A stretch of DNA of 64,000 nt from Lamellibrachia columna (GCA_963662155.1 OY759267.1:12151623-12215622), one strand, 5' to 3'. Shown: positions 32,283 through 44,224, counted from the first letter of the stretch. Program-made: numbers and translations. The notes: a model not told the origin generated them from the letters alone.

Positions 32283-32640
32283 GGTGTCAACCGAGGACAT
32301 TGGCCAGAATACACACCTTCTAACCGAGGTCCTACTGCCAACCGAGGACGTCCTCGGTTGGAAATAGTATTCAATCCTAGTCCAGGCACGTTTTTAAATG
32401 CCTACTAGTGGTTTCCTGTGTTAATTTGATGTTGTGTGAACTGTGTGTATAACTCTCGAGTCGGCGAAATCTGTCTTTACACACTCGCTTTGACGCGCAT
32501 CCTCGGTTCTACAGTGAATATTCTGGTCCGAACCGTTGCTCAGCAACGTCGGCATTTCACTGTCTGCACGACACACACGTCCCGTAATTTTCTTTTCTGA
32601 TACTGCCATGACAAATTTACGAATATCAGATACCGCTATA
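32283..32640 (+). repeat. Duplicated block, copy 1, with 24-bp palindrome
   Basis: Contains TGTCAACCGAGGACATTGGC, CAGAATACA, ATTCTGGTCCGAACCGTTG and CGTCCCGTAATTTTCT, all present in diverged form at 33096-33470. At 32338-32361 there is a perfect palindrome with half-site CCAACCGAGGAC. ACCGAGG words occur four times in 80 bp. Confidence 0.75.
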
Positions 32641-33095
32641 TCAGTTATTCGACGCTTTTTGGTATTACGTACTTAAGATCTTCCACAAAATACCATATTC
32701 ACGTCACTGACGTAATATTCGGCTGGCGTTGGTATGTAAACATAAATTCGGAGAGAGACAGTACTTAACATGAAATCCCACAAGATACTTCATTGACATG
32801 CCTGATATTAATATTAAGGTGGTGTCCGCTACGCATTGTTTAGACTCGAAATTGTTGTTCTCACTATTTATGTTTTTCCATTAAAATAACACTGTTTATT
32901 AATGTATGTATCAATTGTGTATTGAAAGTTCAATATGTACGCACCATTTGTTTAACGAACGATTAATACATTATTTATTAATTCACTACAAATTAAAATC
33001 TTCAACAATGCAGCACAGGGCAAAAAAATATATGCTTCAGATCTGACCGATTCAATATTTCTTACTACACTGTGCTTATATATGCAAACGCAAAA

Positions 33096-33470
33096 TGTGT
33101 CAACCAAGGAGATTGGCCAGAATACATACCTGCTAGCCGAGATCCTACAGCCTAATTGATGTAGACCACGTTTAGCCGTTCAGAGCCTGGTTTTGTGTGA
33201 ACTGTGTAAGTATATGTGACTCTCAGCAGTTGTATCTGACCGATTGATTTTAGATCTGACCGATGCATCTGCATCTGAACTGCAGTTTTATCTGATTAGT
33301 TTATTCGATAAGACAAGTAACATATAACGAAATTCAATGTACTACGAATTAATACAAAATATATGAATGTGTAAATAAATTCTGGTCCGAACCGTTGTTC
33401 AACAGCATCATCATTTCAGTGTTGTACGACAAGGAAGAATGCGCGACACAATCGTCTCATAATTTTCTAT
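33096..33470 (+). repeat. Duplicated block, copy 2
   Basis: Diverged direct copy of 32283-32640 (TGTCAACCAAGGAGATTGGC, ATTCTGGTCCGAACCGTTG, TCATAATTTTCT), about 810 bp downstream. It lacks the palindrome. A third partial copy (CCCACGTCCCATAATTTTTA, TACTGCCATGACACATTTAC) is at about 33655-33715. Words like ATCTGACCGATGCAT recur around 33235-33560 and at 37545. Confidence 0.7.
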
Positions 33471-33914
33471 CTAAGAATTACATACAAAGCGACACGTCAC
33501 GATGTAGTTGCATCTCACCGATGCCTTTTAGATCTGACTGATGCAGTTTGCATCTGCACTGCATCTTTCTGTATCGGGAGTCAGGGATTGTTTATTCGAA
33601 AAATCCAGTAAATTCAGTGTATGACGAATTAATACAAAATGTGTGATTTTATAACCCACGTCCCATAATTTTTATCAGGAGCGACTCTGGTACTGCCATG
33701 ACACATTTACGACGGAGCAGGAACTGTGAACTACATGAAATGCAGTCAATTAAGGCGAGAATCAAGTGTTGTCAGATCTTATCTGGCTGCTAATGGCATC
33801 CCTGGTGTGCGATGTAGGCTGAATACCGTCGGCTGGTAACTGGAAGGTGCAATAAAATTCTAGGGATTTGATGGTGATGGGAGCATTTAAATGTACACGA
33901 ATACTAAGTTTACT

Positions 33915-35308
33915 CTCTGAGGGGAGGGAGGCAAGGGTCTTAACCTTCCACTTTCCTCTGAGGGGAAGGAGGCAAGGGTCTTAACCTTCCACTTTCCTCT
34001 GAGTGGAGGGAGGCAAGGGTCTCAACCTTCCACTTTCCTCTGAGGGGAAGGAGGCAAAGGTCTCGACCTTCCACTTTCCTCTGAGTGGAGGGAGGCAAGG
34101 GTCTCAACCTTCCACTTTCCTCTGAGGGGAAGGAGGCAAGGGTCTCAACCTCCCACTCTCCTCTGAGGGGAAGGAGGCAAGGGTCTCAACCTTCCACTTT
34201 CCTCTGAGTGGAAGGAGGCAAGGGTCTCAACCTTCCACTTTCCTCTGAGGGGAGGGAGGCAAGGGTCTCAACCTTCCACTTTCCTCTGAGGGGAAGGAGG
34301 CAAGGGTCTTAACCTTCCACTTTCCTCTGAGTGGAGGGAGGCAAGGGTCTCAACCTTCCATTTTCCTCTGAGGGGAAGGAGGCAAGGGTCGTAACCTTCC
34401 ACTTTCCTCTGAGTGGAGGGAGGCAAGGGTCTCAACCTTCCACTTTCCTTTGAGGGGAAGGAGGCAAGGGTCTTAACCTTCCACTTTCCTCTGAGTGGAG
34501 GGAAGCAAGGGTCTCAACCTTCCACTTTCCTCTGAGGGGAAGGAGGCAAGGGTCTCAACCTCCCACTCTCCTCTGAGCGGAAGGAGGCAAGGGTCTCAAC
34601 CTCCCACTTTCCTCTGAGGGGAAGGAAGCAAGGGTCTCAACCTTCAACTATCTTCTGAGAGGATGGAGGCAAGGGTATCAGCCTTCTACTTTCCTCTGAG
34701 CGGAGGGAGGCAAGGGTCTCAACCTTCCACTTTCTTCTGAGCGGAGGGAGGCAAGGGTCTCAACTTTCCGCTTTCCTCTGAGGGGAGGGAAACAAGGGTC
34801 TCAACCATCCACTTTCTTCTGAGCGGAAGGAGGCAATGGTCTTAACCGTCCACTTTCCTCTGAGGGGAGGGAAGCAAGGGTCTTAACCTTCCACTTTCCT
34901 CTGAGGGGTACGAGGCAAGGGTCTCAACCTTCCACCTTCCTCTGAGGGGTAGGAGGCAAGGGTCTCAACTTACCACTCTCCTCTGAGGGGAAGGAGGCAA
35001 GGGTCTCAACCTTCCACCTTCCTCTGAAGGGAAGGAGACAAGAGTCTCAACTTACCACTCTCCTCTGATGGGAAGGAGGCAAGGGTCTCAACCTCCCACT
35101 TTCTTCTGAGGGGAAGGAGGCAAGGGTCTCAACCTTCCATTTTCCTCTGAGGGGAGGGAGGCAAGGGTCTCAACCTTCCGCTTTCCTCTGAAGGGAAGGA
35201 GGCAAGGGTCTCAACCTTCCGCTTCCCTCTGAGCAGAGGGAGGCAAGGGTCTCAACCTTCCGCTTCCCTCTGAGCGGAGGGAGGCAAGGGTCTCAACCTT
35301 CCGCTTTC
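33915..35308 (+). repeat. 41-bp minisatellite, 34 copies
   Basis: I counted 34 head-to-tail units with an exact 41-bp period and only substitutions between units. Each has CTCTGAGGGGAGGGAGG or a variant, then CAAGGGTCTCAACCTTCCAC. Units fall into types (GGGGAAGG, GTGGAGGG, GCGGAGGG, GGGGAGGG); in units 2-5 and 10-16 the GGGGAAGG and GTGGAGGG types alternate, giving an 82-bp higher-order repeat. Units 6 and 16 share the rare CCTCCCACTCTC, suggesting that a block of about ten units was duplicated. The last third is more diverged. The period is not a multiple of three, so it cannot be a protein repeat. Confidence 0.97.
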
Positions 35309-35340
35309 CTAGGGTCTCAGCCTATATAAATATATATCAG

Positions 35341-35392
<52 letters not shown>
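35341..35392. repeat. (TA)n microsatellite
   Basis: About 25 TA units immediately after the minisatellite. Confidence 0.95.
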
Positions 35393-35394
<2 letters not shown>

Positions 35395-35514
35395 AATGTT
35401 AAAGAATTTTGGGCGATATAATAGTGAATAAACCTTGTGTGATGAATAGGTCACATTACCATTAACTTCAGTTCCATTACTCAAGTGTTTCACAGCAGTA
35501 GATGAACCAGAGTA

Positions 35515-35925
35515 TCAATAAGTATCAAGCGTTCTTATCATCGCGTAACTGTGTGCAAACGCGGCAGTGTGCAAACGCGAATCGACGAAGACATAGAGGT
35601 TAAGAAATGGAAACTTCAAGTCGTGGCGAACGAATGGTAAGTCCGATTGCGTGACTAAGACTAAGATATGCCATGTATTATATTGCCCGATATTCTTTAA
35701 CATTAAATTTACATTCTTGTTTTGTAAAATCATGATGCTTTTCTTACGAAACTTGATGCCCATTGGTGTTCCTGGCTTCCCTGTTGTTGGTTTGCACCAT
35801 CGGGGGTTCGGGGTTGTTTGTCCCTGTATCTTTAGGATCCTCGATGTTGTGTTGTGTTGTGCCGGTGGGGTTGTGCGAGCATTCAGACTAGTGTTCGTCG
35901 AGCCTGTCTGATAGAATATCCCCAT
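35515..35925 (-). other. Unassigned open frame region
   Basis: A 136-codon - strand frame. Its first 60 codons are Thr/Pro/Asn-rich; GGGCATCAAGTTTC followed by GTAAGA near 35740-35755 (read on -) would be a possible splice donor. I recognise no family. It abuts a CR1-like remnant and could be part of another element. Confidence 0.2.
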
Positions 35926-35990
35926 TGCTCCCTGGCCTGTCGGCGGCGCGGAGGGTGAAATAAACGTCGTTGGATTCCTGTAATTTAAGT

Positions 35991-36195
35991 GTAGCCCGCC
36001 CTTATAAGATGTTTGTCAATTTTATATTCAAACATACTCATACTGGTGGCATTAACACAATCAGTATATAATCTGTTCGGGATTGTTTCATTAATTTATC
36101 GGCCTCATGGAGAACTAGTATTTTTTTAAATGCAATTTACACTATTCTTTTACTAACGCTGTTTGATTTACCCTTTGAAGCTGAAATGCCACATC
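35991..36195 (-). pseudogene. CR1-like LINE C-terminal remnant with internal deletion
   Basis: Matches 6937-7110 (GTAGCCCGCCCTTATAAGAT, TTCAAACATACTCATACT, GCATTAACACAATCA on +) and then, after a jump, 7448-7480 (TTACCCTTTGAAGCTGAAAT). About 340 bp of the parent is missing between the two parts. Confidence 0.7.
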
Positions 36196-36199
36196 AAGC

Positions 36200-37760
36200 A
36201 TCGCAACTCTACCTCCCGCCCAACACTGTAAATCTTCCTGAAATGTCAGCAGGGCTCCCGCTCAGCACTACACTAATAGCAGTAATAATTATTATTATAA
36301 TTACAACGGCAGAGCGCATACCTTCGCTATGCGGAACAGTTCGCCAGTTGGAACAGACTCATGAATGTGAGTCTGTTTCATCTGTTTATAGTTTCAGGTT
36401 TGTATTATGAATGGCATTTACTAAAGTAAAAATCGGAAAATTTCAGAAGAAACTTATGTTTAATAAATTTCCTGAATCAGAATGCATCCGAAGCCAAATC
36501 GTGCAGCTTGAAAAAATATTTCCGGGAAAATGCAATGTTCAAAAGGTTGGGATGCATGCCACATTGCTATGATACTCCAGGCTGCAGTGAACCTAAAAGA
36601 ACCTAATTACAAAATCCGCATGTTGGAGGGGAAACCCACCTCCCAAACCCTCCCCTGCGTGGCGTTGCCACATATTACCTGCTACTTTTGCTTTTACAAA
36701 TGTTTGCATGCATGCAATTACACAAAATAATCAGTTAATTAGTAATAGTTAGTTACTCCTTACAGACATTGGATGCGAAACCCCCAAACAAGAAAAGTCA
36801 GAAGATTCTGCATATTAGATAAGATGGGACACACCTTGATAGATATGTAGATTATATTAATACACCAAACACACTACTAGATGCTCGCGAAAGCATAGCA
36901 ATCAGTTTCTCCAAATTAGACACCAACACAATTGGAAATAGTTTATTTTTCCATACTAGTGAAATACCCACTTCCTCTTCTTCATTGCTGAATCTTTATA
37001 TACCTAAGCAAATTGCTTTTCGAATTCTTGATTGTTCGTTCTTTTGATTGTTTAGCAATTTGGGAAGAATGTAAGGGGTAGAGTTTGGGTGATTGACGCC
37101 TGGTCGTGCAATAAGGCTGTTGAGTAACATGAGGGTAGGGATATCTTATTTAAATTTGGGCTGTGTTTAACATGAGGTTATTCGATTTAGGTTATATGAT
37201 TACCTAAGTGATAATTAATTAATTTCTTTTCGAATCTCTTGAAGTTTTATTCTAGTTCGTTGGTATATTTTGCTATCAACATATTCTTATTCTTAATGTA
37301 TGTTACAAAGCTGCCAGTGGCATTGACACTGAACGTGTGCATTAATACGGTTAACAAAGGCAAATATATATTCAGTGAACAAATTTTAACATACATCTGA
37401 CAATTTTTTTTTAAATTGCGGCTAAGAACGTTTCCTTATACTTCCTGTGATCCTTACGATAAGATTGTCTTAGCAAATTATGCGTTTAATGTCATGCGTG
37501 ACGCCCTCCTAAGTGTTACACCAACCCCCATGGGGTAACTAAGTTGCATCTGACCGATGCATTTGTAATCTGATATGCGTGCGCGTTCCGGCAAAGCGCT
37601 TATTAGAAGCACGTGCCTGACCGACGACAGTTCGAGATCACATCTGACGCTGTCGTCCAGCGATTAAAACAGACCTGTCACATTTGTTTGGTTGAAGTCG
37701 GTATTTTATCTTCAAATTGTGTATAAATCTGTATAGCATTTTCATTACTTTACCGCCCTT
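36200..37760. other. No gene seen
   Basis: No coding or repeat signal beyond short AT-rich frames; ATCTGACCGATGCAT at about 37547 echoes the 33-kb block. Confidence 0.4.
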
Positions 37761-37769
37761 ATAAAAATA

Positions 37770-37950
37770 TACCATCGTATTCCATGGTAAAATACCATAT
37801 TGTTTTGTAAAAGGTAATGCATGGTATAACCATGCAATTACAATACACAACATATAAAAAAGCATGGCATACCCAGTTTACCACGTAATGTCATGGTATA
37901 CCACGTATTACATGCAATATCATGCAATATCATGGTATACCATGCATTCC
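37770..37950. repeat. CATGGTATACC palindrome cluster
   Basis: Variants of CATGGTATACCATG recur about six times; the perfect 14-bp palindrome is at 37931-37944 and near-copies are at about 37830, 37862 and 37893, with ATGCAATATC repeated at about 37911 and 37922. Local fold-back is likely. Confidence 0.65.
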
Positions 37951-38510
37951 TACTCCGACTGAGTGTCAACATTTATCAGGCTACAAAATATACCTACATA
38001 AGAAAACTCTGCTACGTTTTGTCCGAAATCTGCCTAGGATCAAAAGTATTTGCTCTTTCACCGCCACTGTAAGTTTGTCATTGCATGTTAAAATAAATGT
38101 AAGTTCGCTATATACTAAAGAGTAGCATGTCTTCCTCTTAGGTTAGAATTACTTCTTAAATATAAGGCAAAAGCAGAAATTATTCATTGTGAACAATCAC
38201 GCAAATGTTGATAGCCTATACTTGCATTTGCATTGACACGATGTGATCCTGTACAATATATATCTCTCAACTGGCAATATGTATGACAGGTTCATACAAA
38301 GGGTTCATATAAATCGGGAATACCCATACCTCTTGATTGTTGCTGGTTTGCACAAATGATAAATTACACAGCCTTTACGTCTTTACGACTACCTTTCGTA
38401 GCCATAGCACCTAACTGGTTGGCACATCTTGTTTTTAATACATATCATTAACCATGGTCCACAAAAGGTGGCCAAATTATTGTAGGCCCTACTTGACCTT
38501 AGTTTCAGCC

Positions 38511-38581
38511 AACTTTCTGCGTACCCCCTGGAAAAAACTCGCTTATCCGGGGCTACGCGTACTCCAGGTTGGGAACCGCTG
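38511..38581 (-). mobile_element. hAT-type terminal remnant
   Basis: Ends in CCAGGTTGGGAACCGCTG at 38564-38581; its complement CAGCGGTTCCCAACCTGG is a well-known form of hAT-type terminal inverted repeat. GTACCCCCTGG and TACGCGTACTCC just inside fit the usual subterminal sequence. No partner terminus was found, so only one end remains. Confidence 0.5.
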
Positions 38582-38589
38582 GTTCACAG

Positions 38590-39410
38590 CATAAAACAAA
38601 AACGCTACCAGTTTGTTATTTCGACTGAAGAATAATGTGCACTACCAACGAACTTCCAAGTCTAAGCTGCGTCTAACTGACGCCATCTTAGTGTCACTGA
38701 AGTGATGCATTGTGGGATTGAAATTAAGTATCCCCTCTCCCCGAGTTCTGACAACAACTAACGTCAGTCGCGTGTCCGCATGTGTCTGACTTTATTCATA
38801 AGATGATGATGCAATATCAAGTAGGTGTCGCATTATACTCGCATACGAAAGAAAAACGGCGTTATACATGATTTCTAAACTTGTCTCGGCAGTATCAGAA
38901 CCACTCCACTGTGTACGGCATTGAAGAAAATCACGGGACACAGGTGTTGCTCAGTCTTCAGTGTTACGCGACAAAAGTAAAAGCAAGCGTATCGCGTCCT
39001 GCATGGCTCAAACACAACCTGTTATCGATCTAATTTAAGCAACGTCTTGGCCATTTCCCCGATAAAGCTACGGGACTGAATATTCAAACAAATGGCGCAA
39101 TTATAAATACACTGTCTCATACAACTAATTCCTGCATAACATATATTTAAAGAACGGTGTGCCGTGCATTAACCTATATATATACACAAGTCCGCATATA
39201 GATAGTAACTAACACAGACTGTGTGTATTGTATGTGTCCTCGTTCTGAATGTCCGGTGATTAAAAATTATGATTTATTAAAAAATACAGTTTTTTAAATC
39301 ATTAACATGAATGCTTACATATGATAACCCAATAACTATGTCGGTCTGTTATTAACGAAGTCCCCGGTTGGTGGGGTCTACTCCGGTGTCCTCGGTTTGC
39401 ACCATATACA
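38590..39410. other. No gene seen
   Basis: Unassigned sequence; GTGTCCTCGGTTTGCACC at 39386-39403 resembles the complement of the ACCGAGGACA words at 32283. Confidence 0.4.
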
Positions 39411-39412
39411 TG

Positions 39413-39484
<72 letters not shown>

Positions 39485-39485
39485 T
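39411..39485. repeat. (GTGC)n microsatellite
   Basis: About 18 GTGC/CGTG units. The - strand frame RTHARTHARTHA is an artefact of it. Confidence 0.95.
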
Positions 39486-41094
39486 GAGCGTGTGTACTGC
39501 AACTCGTAAAATTTTATAAGTTAAAGTTATTGTAAATTAAATAAATGGTGATGATTACATGTATTAATATTACGTGATGTCTGGATGTGATGTTGTTTTA
39601 ACAATAATTTTTTTTATGTATGAAACATCTACCTGCGGAATAAAAACACGTTACTTGTCCTGAAGAATGCATTATATGTTGTAATCTACGCGCATGTGTC
39701 TTATTTTGTGTTTAACTTCATACCGATTATGGGAGGTAGCAAACGTTGATATCTAGAGAAATAAGTGGTATCAACAGATACTAGTAACTAATTTTGCAAC
39801 AAAGTAATAGTAATATGTTTATTAAGGTCATTTGTATAAGATTTGATAGTATTCATTAAATTGTGCGTTAATACTGGTGCCAACGTAATTACTGTATTTA
39901 AAAAGGCAGTTTTAGTTGGTATTAAAATTGCGCCGTAAATATGCAGAAAGTCCATTCGGAGATACTTAAAATACATATATAACACAATCTGATGATAATA
40001 TGAATAAAACTAATTATCTAAGAATATAACATGTCATATATAGCACACAGAAAAATACAAGTAATACTGAGACATAATAAATATTATACATAATTACACG
40101 CAATGAAGCACGCACGCATGCACAATTAAAACACAGATATGCATAATCGTACGACGTTTGATTTCAATCATAGCAGCGATGCCGCACACAGTTTTGGTGA
40201 AACTGAATGACGCCTTGTCACATCGCTTTTACGGTAGGTGCTCTAGGTGGTCGTTTTCATGGTTAGGTCAGAATGTAAAAGATCGCCAAAAGTAAGATTT
40301 TACTTACGACAAATTCTGCACGCCGTTCTTCTCAGAACAATTTCCCGCCAGTATTGTGTGCTGCCATCTGCCGCACTAATTTCAATTATAAGATACGGGC
40401 ATACAGTTTTTATACGGTAAACTTGGGTGCGTGATGAGTGGACTTAAAATGTCCGGACAAGTGAAACAAAATGAAACGTAATTAATTGTGCGCAATATCA
40501 CTTAAATGCACAATGTGGAAGATGTATTACGGTATACCTGCATTACTATTTGTTTGAGTTCCCAGTGAGACTAGACTGCCAACATTTTTTAAATTAGACG
40601 GACTTCAGGGAATATCATTATCCGACTTAATTTAGGGAGGTCAGACCAAATTTATATATATATTGTATAAATTCTTTTAATTTTTTTCCTCAAAGTACTA
40701 GTTAACAGAAGTGGAAAGGTACTTGTTTCATGTTTATAAGTTAAATATTTAAAAAGATACAATTGTTTAAAGTTTCGAATTTTGAGACATTTTCTGCCGG
40801 TTTTTCAAATGTCCAATATTTATCAAATTTTTCATATAAATCACCAGAAAAGTACATTTTGGAATGCCTGTCTATATATATAGAAGCATCAATAACAATT
40901 TCTTCATGAATAATAAATGAAAAAATAGTTAATGACAGAGTGAAATTGTTAATTCAGAACCATCACTTAAATTCTATATAACGTTGGTTCTTAAATACGG
41001 TAGCGTCAATGTACGGACAAAACTTCATAATTCATTATGAGAGATAACAAACATAGTTTTGCTAGCTTTAATAACTAATATTAATAGTATGATT
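39486..41094. other. No gene seen; one CTCF-core-like site
   Basis: 40338-40350 has an E2F-like TTTCCCGCC, and 40358-40376 read on the - strand contains GCAGATGGCAGC, a full match to the 12-bp CTCF core consensus. The rest is AT-rich without recognisable coding. Confidence 0.4.
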
Positions 41095-41098
41095 TTAA

Positions 41099-41129
<31 letters not shown>

Positions 41130-41212
41130 ATCTACATTTAATAATTATACCAACAATCATGTTTAATTCATTTATGTAGAGCCAGAGTTATACAATAATC
41201 CAATTATTATTA

Positions 41213-41304
<92 letters not shown>

Positions 41305-41342
41305 GTATATATATATAAATACATATATATATATATATGTAC

Positions 41343-41401
<59 letters not shown>

Positions 41402-41501
41402 AACAATCATGTTTAATTCGTTTATGTAGAGCCACAGTTATACAATAATCCAATTATTATTATTATATATATATATATATATATAAATACATATATATAT
41501 A

Positions 41502-41567
<66 letters not shown>

Positions 41568-41675
41568 AACAATCATGTTTAATTCGTTTATGTAGAGCCA
41601 CAGTTATACAATAATCCAATTATTATTATTATATATATATATATATATATATAAATACATATATATATATATATA

Positions 41676-41721
<46 letters not shown>

Positions 41722-41741
41722 CATTTATATATATATATATA

Positions 41742-41795
<54 letters not shown>
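41095..41795. repeat. (TA)n arrays with 65-bp tandem unit
   Basis: Long TA runs interrupted three times by a nearly identical block of about 65 bp beginning CCAACAATCATGTTTAATTC and ending CAATAATCCAATTATTATTA, at about 41151-41214, 41400-41464 and 41566-41632. Spacing varies with TA-run length. YIYIYI frames are artefacts. Confidence 0.9.
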
Positions 41796-41798
<3 letters not shown>

Positions 41799-42020
41799 CA
41801 AAATAGTGGTATATACACATTAAATTAATAAGCATTGTAATAATGATGGCAATATAAAAAATACGTCAATTACTGACAATTGAAATAGCAGTCTTTAATT
41901 TTTTTTAGTTGGCCCAGTTCCCTTTTGTACCGGATTTGCTATGTCTGAACTGAACCCACAAAATGTAAATAATATATCATAGTTATGATACAATGCAATG
42001 CGCGCACCACGTATTTCGAC

Positions 42021-42381
42021 AAGATGGCGTCTATTTTACAGACAGGGGTCCCGAAAGTGGACCTTGTGCACGTTTGTGCAACTGCGCAGTAGGACAACAC
42101 GGGAATCAAGTTGTCGTAGACATACGTCTTTATCCAACAAACTATGAACGAAGCTGAACGCAACTACTGAAATACTTCAAAAACAACTTTAAAAGTAGTT
42201 CAACTTAAATGCTAAATTAATATAACTTTTCATAAACGGATTACAATGATATTGACAGATTTGAATTTGTCTTTTATTCCTCTTCCTTTATCACTATTTA
42301 AGATGGACGCCCTCATTACCATAATCCCGTAATCGGTCGAGAAAGGAAGGCCCCGTCAGCGAGATCCAAGATGGCCGCAGC
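42021..42381 (+). promoter_or_regulatory. Cluster of YY1-like AAGATGG motifs
   Basis: CAAGATGGCGTC (about 42020), AAGATGGACGCC (42301) and CAAGATGGCCGC (42368) match the YY1 core AAGATGGCNGC to different degrees; an NRF1-like CTGCGCAG is at about 42080. Such clusters are usual around animal promoters. They lie 160-520 bp upstream of the candidate exon at 42542. Confidence 0.35.
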
Positions 42382-42541
42382 CGAAAATAAACAAAAACAA
42401 ACTACGACATCAATTTTGAAAAAAATATTACCGCTCTTAAACACTGCCAAAAAATACGTTTTCAACACAGCTGCACATATTAACGTATTGACAACATGAT
42501 TATATAACTAATCTAAGGTGTAACTTGCATAATAATAATAT

Positions 42542-42582
42542 ATGAGCAATAAACAGCGACCCGTGTTCCCCATGTTAGCAGA
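42542..42582 (+). CDS. Candidate first exon of an unknown host gene
   Basis: ATG starts a 14-residue reading MSNKQRPVFPMLAE and ends at a strong splice donor, GAAG followed by GTAAGTC. The exon ends after the first base of a codon; the candidate second exon at 46422 begins AG and completes it to GAG, so the phase agrees. YY1-like motifs lie upstream. Against it: the exon is short and its length is compatible with chance. I do not recognise the protein. Confidence 0.25.
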
Positions 42583-43000
42583 AGGTAAGTCAAATCGGTC
42601 TGACGTCGCTACTTAATTCTCCGGACGATTTTTTATATGGTTGACATAAAAAAACGCATGTTTTATTTTTTAAGTTATTAGCAAAACCATTTGATAAATT
42701 GTTACATAAAATGTATACGGATATATTTGTATGTTTTTAAAAAATGTATTTCGATTTTTTATTGTCTTAAAAAATTGCAATTACCAAGGACACAAAATGT
42801 ACCGAAATTATGGAATCATAGATTAGCACAATGTTAATTATTAATTGTCTCAATTACATATAGACAACGAAAAATCCACAAATTCAATGGCATAATCCAT
42901 TTGAGCAAATACTGAGGTAACATTAAGAAAGGGCAGCAGAAATTGGTCTGGACGTCTTTATTAAGATCAGATTTAGCTTATGTGACCTATGATGACGGGC

Positions 43001-43074
43001 TGCTGGCCTAACTAAATTGACAACTGGCCTAATTAAATTGACTGCTGGCTTAACTAAACTGACTTCTGGCCTAT
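43001..43074 (+). repeat. 21-bp tandem repeat, site 1
   Basis: Three and a half units of CTGGCCTAACTAAATTGAC-type sequence. The same unit recurs at 44891-44920 and 45565-45616. Confidence 0.85.
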
Positions 43075-43761
43075 GTCACAAAGTGGTTTGGGAGAATGAT
43101 TCTGGGTTTATTTTCTGCCCCTTGTTCATTATTTATATTAAAAGAATGTACAGGGTACACACGGTAGTCTAAGTCATAGTGCTGCCATCTAACGTACGAC
43201 AGTGCGTGGTATTTGCACGATGCAAGGGTGCCACTTGGTGACTAAGATATAACTATTTGAGTGAATTTGTACTATTATAAATTTGAGCATTATTCCTTCG
43301 GTTAGGATGGTCAAATTTAGTATGTGTAGAGCCGGTTTGACGTGACTGATACGATGGTATCCTTGTGAATCACATTTAGTGAAGGTAAAAGAATATCAAT
43401 ACATGAACTAGCCAGTTGTTGTTCAGCAGGCAAGCAAAGTGCGACAAATCATTTCACACCTTTGACATATGCCAGACAGCTCGGAATATTCGTTTTATTA
43501 ATATAACGCATTAAATTGTAGACGTTGAGTGATATATTTAATATCGTTGTTATCGCATCAATGCAGCGATTCTGATATTAATTTTTTTAAAGAAATAGGT
43601 GTAATTTGAGGGTTGTTGGGGTATGTGAAGATTGTTGGTCGGTTACGTAATGGCACTAATGCGGCGATACTAGAACTGAAGTTTTGTATGGGGCTTAACC
43701 TCGAAGTCCTAGGAACTTGATGTCGCAATCCTAGGGATGGTTTAGGTTGCATTAAGCTCTG

Positions 43762-43844
43762 CTATTGGTTAGTTAGACTTCCGGCACAATATGGCCGCCG
43801 TAGTATTTAACGAAATGTTCACGAATTTAGAAGCAGACGATTAA
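43762..43844 (+). promoter_or_regulatory. CCAAT + ETS motif before an ATGGCCGCC micro-ORF
   Basis: CTATTGGTTAG (inverted CCAAT, 43762-43772), GACTTCCGGC (ETS, 43776-43785), then ATGGCCGCCG at 43791 opening a 17-codon frame (MAAVVFNEMFTNLEADD) to TAA at 43844. ETS immediately upstream of ATGGCNGCC is a common layout of animal housekeeping promoters. No splice donor follows within the frame, so a real protein is doubtful. Confidence 0.3.
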
Positions 43845-44224
43845 TGTGTGCAGTGCTACAACGTTGCTTAATATTCTCTTCTCCGAGACATGGGCTTGAG
43901 ACGAATAATTGATTTATTTTCGCACATGTCTTATGGCTGCAACTCCATCGTAAAGTAACTCGATTCAACCTTGTGTACATGGTTGCTAAGACTAAGACAA
44001 AGTAGTACTACAAGAGAAGAGTTAACCACTCTTCCTCAAATCTTCGAATAACGAATATAATTCAACATTCTTCTCCGTCGAGGCATCTTATTGTCAACCT
44101 GACTTCACTTGACGGAGCTTCTAGTGCCACCGATATTCATTGCCATTTATGCGTTGTCTGGGCTTGAACCACCCGTGGGTGTGTTCAGCTTCGTTGTATT
44201 ACTGTTCAGAACAATGCCACGCGT

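Noticed and set aside
33915..35308. CRISPR-like array
   Set aside because: Units are contiguous 41-bp tandem repeats with no unique spacers, in a eukaryotic context; it is a minisatellite.
39302..39502. RTHARTHA open frame
   Set aside because: Translation of the (GTGC)n microsatellite; likewise RACVRAC at 31181.
41172..41818. Long Tyr/Ile open frames (YIYIYI)
   Set aside because: They are translations of (TA)n runs; the same applies near 8280, 9350 and 10170.
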